From an uncultured Paracoccaceae bacterium (GTDB taxonomy: Bacteria; Pseudomonadota; Alphaproteobacteria; Rhodobacterales; Rhodobacteraceae): 61,854 bases of DNA. Made by a program: the position numbers and the translations under genes. The notes under the pieces were generated by a model. That model searched no databases, was not told the DNA's origin, and saw only the letters and a list, made by a program, of their open reading frames with translations. The stretch spans positions 1 through 61,854 of the forward strand of contig CANMQX010000015.1 in NCBI GenBank assembly GCA_947500135.1, given 5' to 3'. This document shows positions 16,714 through 24,886 of this stretch, in pieces (position 1 is the stretch's first letter; each line of letters starts with the position of its first letter).

Positions 16714-17829
16714 ATGACCTCATCAAACTCACCTCGCCTACCTGAGCACATAAGGTCTCTGATTCCGTTTGGAACATACGAGTGGCCGCGCAGCGAGGCG
16801 GAGCAAACCATCGGCCATCTGTTCGAGAAACTGAAATCGGGATTGGGTGCAACAACGAATGACACTGCGATTGATCCAGACAAGCTCGAAAACAAGTCAG
16901 ATGAGGCAATGAGAGCAGCGCTGCAGGAGGCGTTACAAACCGTGTTGCTTGAGGCGCTTGATGCGACCTATCTGGACTGGGTAAGATCAAGCGACAACAC
17001 CCGCACAAGGCGCGTCCTTGTTCACCCGCCGATGGATGGCGATACCCTGTCTGCGTGGGGCGAACGGCATGACATTCCTGTCCTCTCGGACATAAACCAA
17101 CTGCGTGATCATCCCCCCGAGACGTGTTTCATACTACCGAGACTGGAGGTGTTCTTTGGGCGCCGGGTTGAAGATCTGAACCCACTGTTCAATCTTTTTG
17201 AAACACTTGCCAAGCACGAAGGCCATATTCTTTTGGGCTGTAACAGCTGGGCGCGAGCCTTCCTTGAGCGGTTCGATGAGAAGCAGTTTCTGCTAGGAAA
17301 CGAAGACACGTTCCCACCTTTTGATGCAGACGCATTGGCGCATGTATTGGAACGTGCGCTTGGCCCTGATGCGGACGTAAAATCCGTTGCCTCGGGTGAC
17401 TATATTCTGAATTGCGATGACGATGGGAAGCTGGCTGACCCATTTCTGAAAAAGCTCGCTGAAAAAAGTCTAGGGCATCCTTGGGTTGCCATCGAAGTAT
17501 TTTTGCGGGGCATGGCTGAGGCCGCTGATACAGATGAAAAGACATCCGAAAGCCAGCTGTGGGTTAAACTACCCGCCGCCTGTTCGCTGCCCGCCCCCGC
17601 TAACGATGCTCATCTTTTTGCTTTGCATACGCTATTAATCCATGGGTCGCGGCAGGCGGACGAACTCAGCCAATTACTGCCAAATCCGTCGTTGACCGGC
17701 ATTTGGCTGTCTTTGCAAGGCAACGGATTTGTCGATCTGAACGATGGGCAAGTTTCCTGCGCAATCAGAAGTTACCCTGACATCAGAAGTGAGCTTGGCG
17801 CAGCCGGCTTTAACCTGGATCGGCTTTAG
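16714..17829 (+). CDS. Unknown protein with winged-helix-like C-terminus, next to MscS
   Basis: 371 residues from the ATG at 16714. The frame stays open back to 16630 and the start is not decided by a ribosome site. I do not recognise the family. Residues about 80-240 alternate short strands and helices (RRVLVHPPMDGDTL, CFILPRLEVFFG, GHILLGCNSWARAFLERF, FPPFDADALAHVLERALG). The pattern recalls an AAA/ORC-like fold without a Walker motif. The last 70 residues (LFALHTLLIHGSRQADELSQLL, then GIWLSLQGNGFVDLNDG) look like a winged helix. It ends 8 bp before the first of three MscS genes on the same strand, so a channel-related role is possible. Confidence 0.65.
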   Translation: MTSSNSPRLPEHIRSLIPFGTYEWPRSEAEQTIGHLFEKLKSGLGATTNDTAIDPDKLENKSDEAMRAALQEALQTVLLEALDATYLDWVRSSDNTRTRRVLVHPPMDGDTLSAWGERHDIPVLSDINQLRDHPPETCFILPRLEVFFGRRVEDLNPLFNLFETLAKHEGHILLGCNSWARAFLERFDEKQFLLGNEDTFPPFDADALAHVLERALGPDADVKSVASGDYILNCDDDGKLADPFLKKLAEKSLGHPWVAIEVFLRGMAEAADTDEKTSESQLWVKLPAACSLPAPANDAHLFALHTLLIHGSRQADELSQLLPNPSLTGIWLSLQGNGFVDLNDGQVSCAIRSYPDIRSELGAAGFNLDRL

Positions 17830-17837
17830 CACACACC

Positions 17838-18668
17838 ATGGAAGAGCGCGCACAAAGAGTTTCAAACCTGTTTAACGACCTCAACGGCTGGGTGATTGCG
17901 GAGATAATTCTCAGCATTGTACTGGTCTGGGTGTTCATCAAAGCAACGCAAAAGATCCTGCCGTGGGTCAGTGAGTTTCTACCGGCCAAGCTGCGAAATC
18001 TGTCATTGAATTCTGTACCGGTCCTGCGGGTGCTGGCACTGCTGTTCCTTGTCATCTGGATCGTTCCGCTGGTTTTCAACATCACCTTACAGAACTTTGT
18101 CTTTATCGCTGGCGCGATGAGCGTGGCAGTAGGTTTTGCTGTCAAAGACCTTGCCAGCAGTGTCATTGCAGGTTTTGTCGCCCTTTTTGAAAAACCCTAT
18201 CGACTAGGGGACTGGATCAAGATCGGCGATGACTATGGTGAGGTCGTGACGATTGGAATGCGCGCGGTGCAAATCCGTACACCTGACGATAATGTTGTTA
18301 CAATTTCACATGATCGCATTTGGACCGACAATGTCCTGAACGCCAATGATGGCTTTGGCACTTTGATGTGCGTGGCCACCTTTCATGTCGCCCATAATCA
18401 AGACACAAGTGACGTCGCTGAACTCCTTAGAATGGTAGGCAAAACCAGCCCCTACCTAAATCTCGACCGCGATGTGATCGTCGTCGCCGAGAACGAGACA
18501 TGCTGCACCGTCTATAAGCTCAAAGCCTATCCGTTTGAGCCGCGCAATCAGTTCGCATTCATCACAGACATGACAGAACGCGGCAACGCCACACTGCGAA
18601 ATGCCGGGATCCGTGCTGCAACCGTGTCAGATGAAATAATATCTGGAAGCGCTAAGTCGTCGAATTGA
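17838..18668 (+). CDS. Mechanosensitive channel, MscS family (copy 1)
   Basis: 276 residues. N-terminal helices (EIILSIVLVWVFIKA, LALLFLVIWIVPLVF) lead into the pore helix and hinge (FIAGAMSVAVGFAVKDLASSVIAGFVAL). The MscS beta domain follows (YRLGDWIKIGDDYGEVVTIGMRAVQIRTPDDNVVTISHDRIW). MscS channels open under membrane tension to release solutes during hypo-osmotic shock. It is smaller than many relatives and has only two helices before the pore helix. The C-terminal domain contains a CC pair (NETCCTVYKLKAYPF). It is 34 bp from the next MscS gene, so probably co-transcribed. Confidence 0.9.
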   Translation: MEERAQRVSNLFNDLNGWVIAEIILSIVLVWVFIKATQKILPWVSEFLPAKLRNLSLNSVPVLRVLALLFLVIWIVPLVFNITLQNFVFIAGAMSVAVGFAVKDLASSVIAGFVALFEKPYRLGDWIKIGDDYGEVVTIGMRAVQIRTPDDNVVTISHDRIWTDNVLNANDGFGTLMCVATFHVAHNQDTSDVAELLRMVGKTSPYLNLDRDVIVVAENETCCTVYKLKAYPFEPRNQFAFITDMTERGNATLRNAGIRAATVSDEIISGSAKSSN

Positions 18669-18702
18669 GGCGTCATAGGCTGACAAACAGAGGTGCAATC
18701 TC

Positions 18703-19569
18703 GTGGAACCAATTGAAATTCTGATGACCCAACTACGCGAGATCGCGAGAGGGTCTATCGAATTGCTGCCACAGATCGCAGTTGCTGTCGTGGTCCTGAT
18801 CCTGACGGTAGCCCTCAATAAATTGATCGGTTTTTTGGTCAAACGCGTACTAGAGCGCACGAGACTGCGACCCAGCCTCAAGGAATTGTTCTCGCTTTTG
18901 GCCTCTATACTCGTTTGGATCCTTGGTTTGATGATTGCAGCGGTCATCGTTTTTCCAGGTCTCACACCCTCCAGCATTCTTGCAGGTCTCGGCATTGGGT
19001 CGGTAGCAATTGGTTTTGCATTCAAGGATGTTTTCGAGAACTTTCTGGCTGGCATCATCATCCTATTTCGGAGGGAGATGCGCATTGGCGACTTCATCGA
19101 ATGTGAAGGTATTGAAGGCGAGGTTGACCACATCGCCATCCGCGAAAGCCACATCCAACAGACCGACGGTCAATTGGTGATCGTGCCAAATTCAATCCTG
19201 TTCAAGAACCCAGTGATCATTCGCACACACCAAAAATCAAGGCGCATGACAGTGATCTGCGGTGTCGCCTACGACGTTGACGTAGATGAGGCCCGTGACG
19301 TGATTTATAGCGCGGTTCAGACCTGCGAAAGCGTCATTCAGGACGACAAACCCATCCAGATATTCGCGCAAGAGTTTGCCTCCTCTTCCATCAATTTCGA
19401 GGTCACTTGGTGGTGCGGTTCCAAACCAGTGGACGTGCGCAAATCGCGGGACGAGGTTGTGGCAACGGTAAAACGCGCACTCGATGATGCAAACATCGAG
19501 ATACCGTTCCCTTACCGTACCCTGACATTCAAGGAACCACTGCCGGTTGCGCAGACGCAAGACAGCTAA
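18703..19569 (+). CDS. Mechanosensitive channel, MscS family (copy 2)
   Basis: 288 residues from a GTG with an AGAGG ribosome site. The helices LLPQIAVAVVVLILTVALNKLIGF and LASILVWILGLMIAAVIVF are followed by the pore helix GLGIGSVAIGFAFKDVFENFLAGIIIL, a near-standard MscS pore with Gly/Ala packing. The beta domain is MRIGDFIECEGIEGEVDHIAIRESHI, then VIVPNSILF. It acts in the inner membrane as a tension-gated valve. Second of three consecutive MscS genes; it is clearly closer to copy 3 than to copy 1 in the pore segment. Confidence 0.92.
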   Translation: MEPIEILMTQLREIARGSIELLPQIAVAVVVLILTVALNKLIGFLVKRVLERTRLRPSLKELFSLLASILVWILGLMIAAVIVFPGLTPSSILAGLGIGSVAIGFAFKDVFENFLAGIIILFRREMRIGDFIECEGIEGEVDHIAIRESHIQQTDGQLVIVPNSILFKNPVIIRTHQKSRRMTVICGVAYDVDVDEARDVIYSAVQTCESVIQDDKPIQIFAQEFASSSINFEVTWWCGSKPVDVRKSRDEVVATVKRALDDANIEIPFPYRTLTFKEPLPVAQTQDS

Positions 19570-19745
19570 ATGGCCAAAGCCTGGCGTCGTGTGACGCGCA
19601 AACACTCGAAAGACTAATCGAGTTTAAGACTTCCGTTCAGGCACGCCATGCTCAATTTGGTAGGCTTGTTCAATCGTGGTGGCCACACGTCCATAGCTGG
19701 GTCAAATGACCACCCGATCGAGGCGTATTTGTAAGGATCGGTGCG

Positions 19746-20702
19746 ATGGATGAAGTTGATGCGAATGTAGGCCTGATTTTCACCAAGCTAGACAGTTGGC
19801 TAGACGGTCTCTTCAGGCTCCTTCCCAATATTTTCCTTGCGCTCATTGTTGCCGTCATCTTCTGGTTCGTTGGTCGTGGTGTTGGCAAGTTGATCAATCG
19901 CGCAGCCGATCAGCGCGGTCGTGACAGTCTTGGTGAAGTGGCAGGCTCATTGGTGAGATGGGCTATAGCGGTTGTAGGTTTTATGCTCGCCGTCACAATC
20001 ATCGCACCGACTATCACACCTGGCGATTTGATTGCGGGTCTTGGCGTCAGTTCCGTAGCGATTGGCTTTGCTTTTAAGGACATACTTCAAAACATGCTGG
20101 CGGGCATTCTGATTTTGCTACGTCAACCTTTCGAAGTCGGCGATCAAATTGTCTCAGGCGGTCATGAAGGCACTGTCGAGAAAATTGAAACACGCGCAAC
20201 TATGATCAAGACCTACGATGGTCGGCGCGTTGTTATTCCTAACTCTGACATCTACACAGACAGCGTTGTTGTGAATACAGCCTTTGATGTGCGTCGTTCG
20301 GAGTATGATATCGGCGTCGGCTGTAACGATGATTGGTTCGCGGCCCGTCGTATCATCGCCGAGGCTTGTAGCTGCGTAGATGGTGTTGAAGAAGATCCCG
20401 CGCCTGAAACGATCCCGATCGAACTTGGCGATTCCGCGAATGTTGTGCGTCTCCGCTGGTGGACGAAATCAGACCGCGCGTCGCAGATCCGAACTTTTGG
20501 AGAGGTATTGCAGGCCGTCTACATTGCGCTGGATGAGGAAGGTATCGACATGCCCTATCCCACCCAGGTGCATCTCTTTCACGATCAGACAGAAGAGACC
20601 GACGGCAATCGCAAGCTGCAACGCGAAGGCTGGCCTGCCGGTAAAGGCGACGTTCCGAAATCTCGGACTGAACTGACCGGACAAGGGGCAGAGAGCGCCT
20701 AA
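19746..20702 (+). CDS. Mechanosensitive channel, MscS family (copy 3)
   Basis: 318 residues, ATG with an AAGGA site. The helices LPNIFLALIVAVIFWFVG and LVRWAIAVVGFMLAVTII precede the pore segment GLGVSSVAIGFAFKDILQNMLAGILIL, then the beta domain FEVGDQIVSGGHEGTVEKIETRAT with VVIPNSDIY. A C-terminal extension of about 30 residues (DGNRKLQREGWPAGKGDVPKS) is polar. It is separated from copy 2 by 176 bp, enough for its own promoter. Three linked MscS genes imply graded responses to osmotic shock. Confidence 0.92.
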   Translation: MDEVDANVGLIFTKLDSWLDGLFRLLPNIFLALIVAVIFWFVGRGVGKLINRAADQRGRDSLGEVAGSLVRWAIAVVGFMLAVTIIAPTITPGDLIAGLGVSSVAIGFAFKDILQNMLAGILILLRQPFEVGDQIVSGGHEGTVEKIETRATMIKTYDGRRVVIPNSDIYTDSVVVNTAFDVRRSEYDIGVGCNDDWFAARRIIAEACSCVDGVEEDPAPETIPIELGDSANVVRLRWWTKSDRASQIRTFGEVLQAVYIALDEEGIDMPYPTQVHLFHDQTEETDGNRKLQREGWPAGKGDVPKSRTELTGQGAESA

Positions 20703-21047
20703 ACTCCGCCTTTGACCGTTACAACGACGCGGCCTAAACGCTGTGTTGATCATCTGCAGTCTCGCTTGAATTTGGTTGTTTGCGCGCTTCGCGTCGCCGC
20801 CGTGCATGGTTCCATGAGACCATCTCAATGTCCCAGAACTTGTCTGAGATTAGTGATTGTCACCGCACCTCCCGCGCTCTGATTGATAGCTTTGTCCTAG
20901 GTCGATGAGGTCTTTGCAGGCCGATCTCTGCCCAACTCTCGTTGCTGACAAGCAGACGATCAGAACGCATTCTGTGCGACTTTTCGCAGTTTGATGGACG
21001 GACCGTTCATGTTGGCAACCCCAAAATAACCAATAAGGAAGATACAC
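20703..21047. other. Intergenic, no gene seen
   Basis: 345 bp between an MscS gene and the PRC-barrel gene, both on the plus strand. It should hold the promoter of the latter. A minus-strand open frame overlapping the MscS end shows no family features. Confidence 0.5.
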
Positions 21048-21857
21048 ATGTCTCTCTCATCAAGAACACAAAAAGCAAGATTTACGACAGGGCTCCTTGC
21101 CTCCGCAGCAACTGCGCTGGTACTGGCAACAGCCGCAAATGCTGACGGTCACACGGCTGCGTTTATGGATCTTGAGTTCGACAACACGCAGAATCTGAAC
21201 GCGTCCGAGTTGATCGGCGCACGTGTCTATGCATCTGAAGCTGACATAGCGAACGAACCATTGGCCGCTGACGGCGAAAAAGAATGGGACGATATCGGCG
21301 AGATTGACGAAATCGTTCTGTCGCGTTCCGGTGACATCACATCGGTGATCATCGGGGTTGGTGGATTCCTCGGCCTTGGTGAGAAATCTGTCGCCGTCGA
21401 TTTGTCACAACTGACTTTCGTCTCTGATGGCGAAGATGCTGACGAATACTTCATCGTCGTCAAAGCAAGCGCCGCTGGCGTGAAAGACGCACCAGAGTAT
21501 GTTTCGAATGTCGATACGATGGCTCAATCGGACCGTCAGATGCTGACAGCCCCAGCGATTGAACGTGAAGGTTATGAACCGGTACAAACAGAACAACTTA
21601 CTTCTGAGACGTTGACTGGCGCCCGTGTCTACGGGAGCAACGATGAAGATATCGGTGAGATCGATCGTCTGCTTCTGACTGATGCTGGCAAAATCGATCG
21701 TGCTGTCATTGATGTCGGTGGTTTTCTGGGTCTTGGCGAGAAACCAGTCGCTGTGACAATGGACGAGCTAACGATCATGCAGAAAGACGGCGACGTTCGT
21801 GTTTACATCGATAGCACACAAGAAGCTTTGGAGGCGCAGCCCGCATATGAAGGCTAA
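21048..21857 (+). CDS. Exported protein with two PRC-barrel domains
   Basis: 269 residues with a signal peptide (about residues 1-32, ending ATAANADGH). Two PRC-barrel repeats follow, at about 52-130 and 185-262. Each contains GEID, a strand pair and an almost identical GVGGFLGLGEK or DVGGFLGLGEKPVAV loop. PRC-barrels are small beta domains that bind RNA, proteins or membranes. The exported two-barrel type is common in Rhodobacterales, probably periplasmic and stress-related, with no proven function. A good ribosome site (AAGGAAG) precedes ATG and a strong terminator follows, so it is transcribed alone. Confidence 0.9.
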   Translation: MSLSSRTQKARFTTGLLASAATALVLATAANADGHTAAFMDLEFDNTQNLNASELIGARVYASEADIANEPLAADGEKEWDDIGEIDEIVLSRSGDITSVIIGVGGFLGLGEKSVAVDLSQLTFVSDGEDADEYFIVVKASAAGVKDAPEYVSNVDTMAQSDRQMLTAPAIEREGYEPVQTEQLTSETLTGARVYGSNDEDIGEIDRLLLTDAGKIDRAVIDVGGFLGLGEKPVAVTMDELTIMQKDGDVRVYIDSTQEALEAQPAYEG

Positions 21858-21897
21858 GGCTAATACTTGGTAAAATGAATTGTCGTTAAGTGTTCCT

Positions 21898-21927
21898 GCT
21901 GTCGCCCGGAAACGGGCGGCAGCTTTT
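21898..21927 (+). terminator. Intrinsic terminator after PRC-barrel gene
   Basis: An 11 bp G+C-rich stem (GCTGTCGCCCG with CGGGCGGCAGC, one G-U pair) closes on a GAAA tetraloop and is followed by TTTT. It lies 40 bp after the stop codon. The reverse direction lacks a T run. Confidence 0.85.
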
Positions 21928-21938
21928 AAACTCTCTGG

Positions 21939-22346
21939 TCAACCTGCAGAAAGGCTTCGTTCAATGTCACCCATCGGCGAATTGATGAGGGTCTTCGCCA
22001 ATTCCAATGAGATCTTTTGTTTGACTTCTAGGTGCAGGATCGGTCGGATTTCACCCAACGTGTCGGGGTCTGCAACAAGTACCAGATGCTCAAACTCGCC
22101 CTTGTGAGCTTTAGCATAGAGATGCTGAGCGAGCTGCTTGGCAAAGGTTGCCTCATCCGTCTCCTGGTTAGACGACTCAGGTGGCCGGTTCCCCGAAGGA
22201 CCATCGTCATCTAGGTTCTGCGGAGATAAGTTCCCAACGTGGGTCAAACTGATGTCGCGTGCCTTGCCATTGTTGACAAAGAACTTTGCCTCCGCCCCCG
22301 ATGCGATGACGACAAATGCGTTTGGTGGGCATGTAGATGTGCTCAC
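21939..22346 (-). CDS. Host-attachment family protein (Host_attach)
   Basis: 135 residues reading VVIASGAEAKFF near the start and LVLVADPDTLGEIRPILH, then GDIERSL at the end. This is the pattern of the 'protein required for attachment to host cells' family, named from Agrobacterium. Its molecular role is not established; the fold resembles the release-factor/eRF1-like nuclease-free domain. It starts with GTG at 22346, with an AAGGAG site 7 bases upstream. It is convergent with the PRC-barrel gene across the terminator. Confidence 0.85.
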   Translation of the reverse strand: MSTSTCPPNAFVVIASGAEAKFFVNNGKARDISLTHVGNLSPQNLDDDGPSGNRPPESSNQETDEATFAKQLAQHLYAKAHKGEFEHLVLVADPDTLGEIRPILHLEVKQKISLELAKTLINSPMGDIERSLSAG

Positions 22347-22446
22347 AGTCCAACTCCTTATATAATCAATGCCAGATGCCGGGTAGGCTCATGGCGATTT
22401 CTGCTGAGAATTTCGTTAGGCGCGAAGGGCGTGAAAAGAGTATCGC

Positions 22447-22608
22447 CTACTTGGTATCTGACTTCTTCTCGCTTTGATCTTCATTGATCTCTGCGAGAAC
22501 CGAATTTCCCGTCTTGTGATCTTGTTGATCAGAGGTTTCCTCAACGTCCGAATTGATCTTGGACAACACGGAACCGTCTTTGCTTTCTTTGTTTGACTTA
22601 GAAGGCAT
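22447..22608 (-). CDS. Small hydrophilic protein, 53 residues
   Basis: From an ATG with a textbook ribosome site (AAGGAG, 6-base spacer) the frame reads MPSKSNKESKDGSVLSKI and ends EDQSEKKSDTK. It is all polar, rich in Lys, Ser, Asp and Glu, and probably disordered. Not recognised. The excellent start site and clean frame argue that it is real. It lies between two minus-strand genes of the stress region. Confidence 0.6.
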   Translation of the reverse strand: MPSKSNKESKDGSVLSKINSDVEETSDQQDHKTGNSVLAEINEDQSEKKSDTK

Positions 22609-22668
22609 CAATCACTCCTTTTTTGTAACTGCACAATGCGAGCAGATATTCGAACTCTCGGCGGGCGA

Positions 22669-23136
22669 TTAGTTCCCTTGGAAAAGCGGCACGGTCGAAA
22701 CTGACATTTTTGCGGACCCGTTCTGCACATCTCGCGCATGAGATATGTAGATCAGGGTCTGATTGGCCTCATCGAAGATCCGTTTGACCTGCACGGACTT
22801 CCAGATGATCGATCGGCTCTCTGAAAAGACGTTTTCGCCTTCGTCGCTCCGGTCGATATCTCCGACGGTAATCTCACCAGTCTGACGGCAGGCAATCGAT
22901 GAATTTGAAGGATCTTCGAACCAATCACCTTTTTGCAACCTGTCGATGAGCCCGCGCTCGAAGTAGGCCACGTGGCAGGTAACGCCGTCAACTTTTGGGT
23001 CGGCGAAAGCCTCGATGACAATATCATTGCCAAGCCAATCGACGTCGACGTTGCCTACCTGATCTGCGGTCGCGGACGTGTGGAACACAATCAAGATACA
23101 GCCGAGTGCGGCGGCTTTCCGCAGCAGGCGAACCAA
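22669..23136 (-). CDS. creA: CreA-family periplasmic protein
   Basis: 155 residues from a TTG at 23136. A signal-type helix (LRKAAALGCILIVFHTSATA) precedes the CreA domain: VGNVDVDWLGNDIVIEAFADPKVDGVTCHVAYF, then SIACRQTGEI and KSVQVKRIFDEANQTLIYISHA. CreA is a conserved exported protein of unknown function in proteobacteria. An upstream TTG at 23172 is also open but overlaps the small gene at 23141-23215. The TTG at 23136 lies 5 bases past that gene's stop, which suggests translational coupling. The start choice is moderately sure, the family is sure. Confidence 0.85.
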   Translation of the reverse strand: MVRLLRKAAALGCILIVFHTSATADQVGNVDVDWLGNDIVIEAFADPKVDGVTCHVAYFERGLIDRLQKGDWFEDPSNSSIACRQTGEITVGDIDRSDEGENVFSESRSIIWKSVQVKRIFDEANQTLIYISHARDVQNGSAKMSVSTVPLFQGN

Positions 23137-23140
23137 TGCT

Positions 23141-23215
23141 CTAACGCAACCCAAGAAACGACAAAACGGCAATCACGACGACAACGACACCGATAATATA
23201 AATAACGCGGTTCAG
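23141..23215 (-). CDS. 24-residue membrane peptide with apparent CTG start
   Basis: The frame reads L/M-NRVIYIIGVVVVVIAVLSFLG then LR, one transmembrane helix ending in Gly-Leu-Arg. It resembles the very short single-helix proteins MNxxYxIGxVVVVxAVLxFLGLR found in Rhodobacterales, and the 22-residue gene at 25578. No ATG, GTG or TTG is in frame at the expected place. CTG at 23215 has AGGAG 8 bases upstream and is the likely start. The function is unknown. Confidence 0.6.
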   Translation of the reverse strand: MNRVIYIIGVVVVVIAVLSFLGLR

Positions 23216-23475
23216 AGACTTTCTCCTGTGTAAAACAACGAGCAATGAGGGCTCGTTTAGAGTGTCTCGATGCGAGTTGTAGATGACCTAACGGTCGATA
23301 CATCACTCACGATCAGCATCTAACCTGCCCGGTGGCCATCCTTGTGTCTCGGTTGTTTTCTTAAACTCGGACAACAATACTGCTGTTTTCTCGATCAAAA
23401 GCAGCGTGCAGGAGACGGGTCAGCTTGCGTAAGCGGACCTTTCTCCCAGTGTTAGGTGACCAAAGCATCATTGTT

Positions 23476-23838
23476 CTAGAGTCTCGCTGTTGTCTGTGAC
23501 CGTTGCGACAGATCTTGCCGTAGTAACGTGAAGTTGCGATTGTTCGCTTTGAAAACAAGATCAAAGACGTCGCCAAGGATTGGCACTGCGCCGATAACGA
23601 AGTCCAACCCGGTGTTCGCGATCATACGCACGATCGTGCGCTTACGCGCACCCAGCCTGTGCCCGTTGTAAATGAGATAAGCCGACGGCCCGAGCGATGC
23701 GAGGTCGCCCGCACCGGGGATCAGGCCCATTAGAGAGTCCCACCCGAACCGGATTGGCGTGCCCGGTATGCGAAAGCGGCTGTCAAGTAGGGAGGATAAG
23801 CGGTCGAGCTTTTCAATCTCGGGGGCAGGTGACACCAT
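23476..23838 (-). CDS. DUF4112 domain protein
   Basis: 120 residues. RFRIPGTPIRFGWDSLMGLIPGAGDL, then LGARKRTIVRMIANTGLDFVIGAVPILGDVFDLVFKANNRN is the DUF4112 signature, with two hydrophobic helices containing the repeated IPGAGD and VPILGD turns. The function is unknown; probably inner membrane. The open frame extends to 23916, but that part lies inside the YqaE gene. The ATG at 23838 overlaps the YqaE stop as TGATG and is the likely start (MVSPAPEIEKLDRL). Confidence 0.9.
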   Translation of the reverse strand: MVSPAPEIEKLDRLSSLLDSRFRIPGTPIRFGWDSLMGLIPGAGDLASLGPSAYLIYNGHRLGARKRTIVRMIANTGLDFVIGAVPILGDVFDLVFKANNRNFTLLRQDLSQRSQTTARL

Positions 23839-23996
23839 CACTTGCGGGAAATGATGTAAACCGCGTGAACCAAGCCCGGAATATAACCAAGCAAAGTCAG
23901 CAGAATGTTCAGCCAAAAGTGCTTGCCAATCCCAACCTGCAAGAAAACCCCAAGAGGCGGGATGATGACGGAGAGGATGATGCGGATGAGATCCAT
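23838..23996 (-). CDS. YqaE/Pmp3-family membrane protein, 52 residues
   Basis: Reads MDLIRIILSVIIPPLGVFLQ, then GIGKHFWLNILLTLLGYIPG and HAVYIISRK, the complete Pmp3/YqaE (UPF0057) pattern of two helices with PPLGVF and N-x-L-L-T-L-L-G-Y-x-P-G. These proteolipids of the plasma membrane are induced by salt, cold or other membrane stress and affect membrane potential. It is translationally coupled to DUF4112 by a TGATG overlap. It is shorter than 60 codons and easily missed. Confidence 0.93.
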   Translation of the reverse strand: MDLIRIILSVIIPPLGVFLQVGIGKHFWLNILLTLLGYIPGLVHAVYIISRK

Positions 23997-24074
23997 GGCT
24001 GGTCTTCCTTGCGATGATAATAGTGCTTTCCCTGACCTATCGCATGTCGTTCTCAGATAAGCGACGTCATCCCC

Positions 24075-24090
24075 CTTAAACTGTGTTAAC
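24075..24090. promoter_or_regulatory. TTAAAC-TGT-GTTAAC candidate operator
   Basis: Half-sites TTAAAC and GTTAAC lie three bases apart and end 8 bp before the ATG of a Crp/Fnr gene. They match in arrangement the GTTAAC pair at 14327-14341. A regulator bound here would block the promoter or initiation region, suggesting autorepression. Confidence 0.4.
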
Positions 24091-24097
24091 TTTACGT

Positions 24098-24883
24098 ATG
24101 TCAGAAGAATACCAAAGCTGCCTTGTCAGTCGCCTTTCACGTTTCGTGTCCCTTACAGATCACGAATGTAGCTTCATTGCAGATATGGAAAAGGACGAGC
24201 ATCCACGCAAAAAAGGCCGACCTGTGGTCAGTGTCGGTGACAAAACCGAGGGCATTATGGTCCTGAAGTCTGGATGGGCGGTGGTCAAAGCCGATAGTTC
24301 GGATGGTCGCAGTCAGATCCTGCGTGTTTATCTGCCTGGAGAAGTTATGGGGTTGGCAGAGATTGGGTCGTCCCATGCGAGTCATCGTGTGATGATGCAG
24401 ACTGATGGTGTAATTTGCCCATTCCCCCGTGGTGGGCTTGCGCCGCTTTATAGTGATTATCCCCGGCTTGGCGCTTTGCTTACCGCTGTCGGCAGTCTGG
24501 ATCAGATCGCGCTACGGCATCATGCCAGCAGTCTCGGATCGATGGATGCAGCGGGTAAGCTGAAATTTTGGCTGTTGCAGCTCCGTTCGCGGCTCGAAGT
24601 CGCCAACATCGGTCTTGGAAACCGGTTCCAGGTGCCATTCAGCCAGGTCGAGGTTGGACAGGCGGTCGGGCTTACTTCAATTTACGTGAACAAGTTGCTG
24701 CGACGGTTTGTTGAAAGCGGAGACATGGAGATTGAACGCCCCTACGTCAGGCTACTCAAGCGCGACGAATGGGAAAAGGACTGTGAGTTCGTCAATGCAT
24801 TTGTAGATATGGATACGTCGTGGTTCCCACCCGCGATAGGTGCGGAACCGACCGGCTCAGCAGATCTGGCCAAGCCGGCTTGA
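24098..24883 (+). CDS. Crp/Fnr-family transcriptional regulator
   Basis: 261 residues from the ATG at 24098; a GTG at 24083 in the same frame lies inside the candidate operator and is less likely. The sensor roll (GIMVLKSGWAVVKADSSDG, then RVYLPGEVMGLAEIG) and the winged helix (VPFSQVEVGQAVGLTSIYVNKLLRRF) are clear. It ends with a conserved DMDTSWFPP tail shared with the paralogue at 13361-14209. FNR-type Cys ligands are not arranged for an Fe-S cluster. No Shine-Dalgarno sequence is seen. Third Crp/Fnr gene of the stress region and probably a local regulator of it. Confidence 0.9.
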   Translation: MSEEYQSCLVSRLSRFVSLTDHECSFIADMEKDEHPRKKGRPVVSVGDKTEGIMVLKSGWAVVKADSSDGRSQILRVYLPGEVMGLAEIGSSHASHRVMMQTDGVICPFPRGGLAPLYSDYPRLGALLTAVGSLDQIALRHHASSLGSMDAAGKLKFWLLQLRSRLEVANIGLGNRFQVPFSQVEVGQAVGLTSIYVNKLLRRFVESGDMEIERPYVRLLKRDEWEKDCEFVNAFVDMDTSWFPPAIGAEPTGSADLAKPA

Positions 24884-24886
24884 GCC

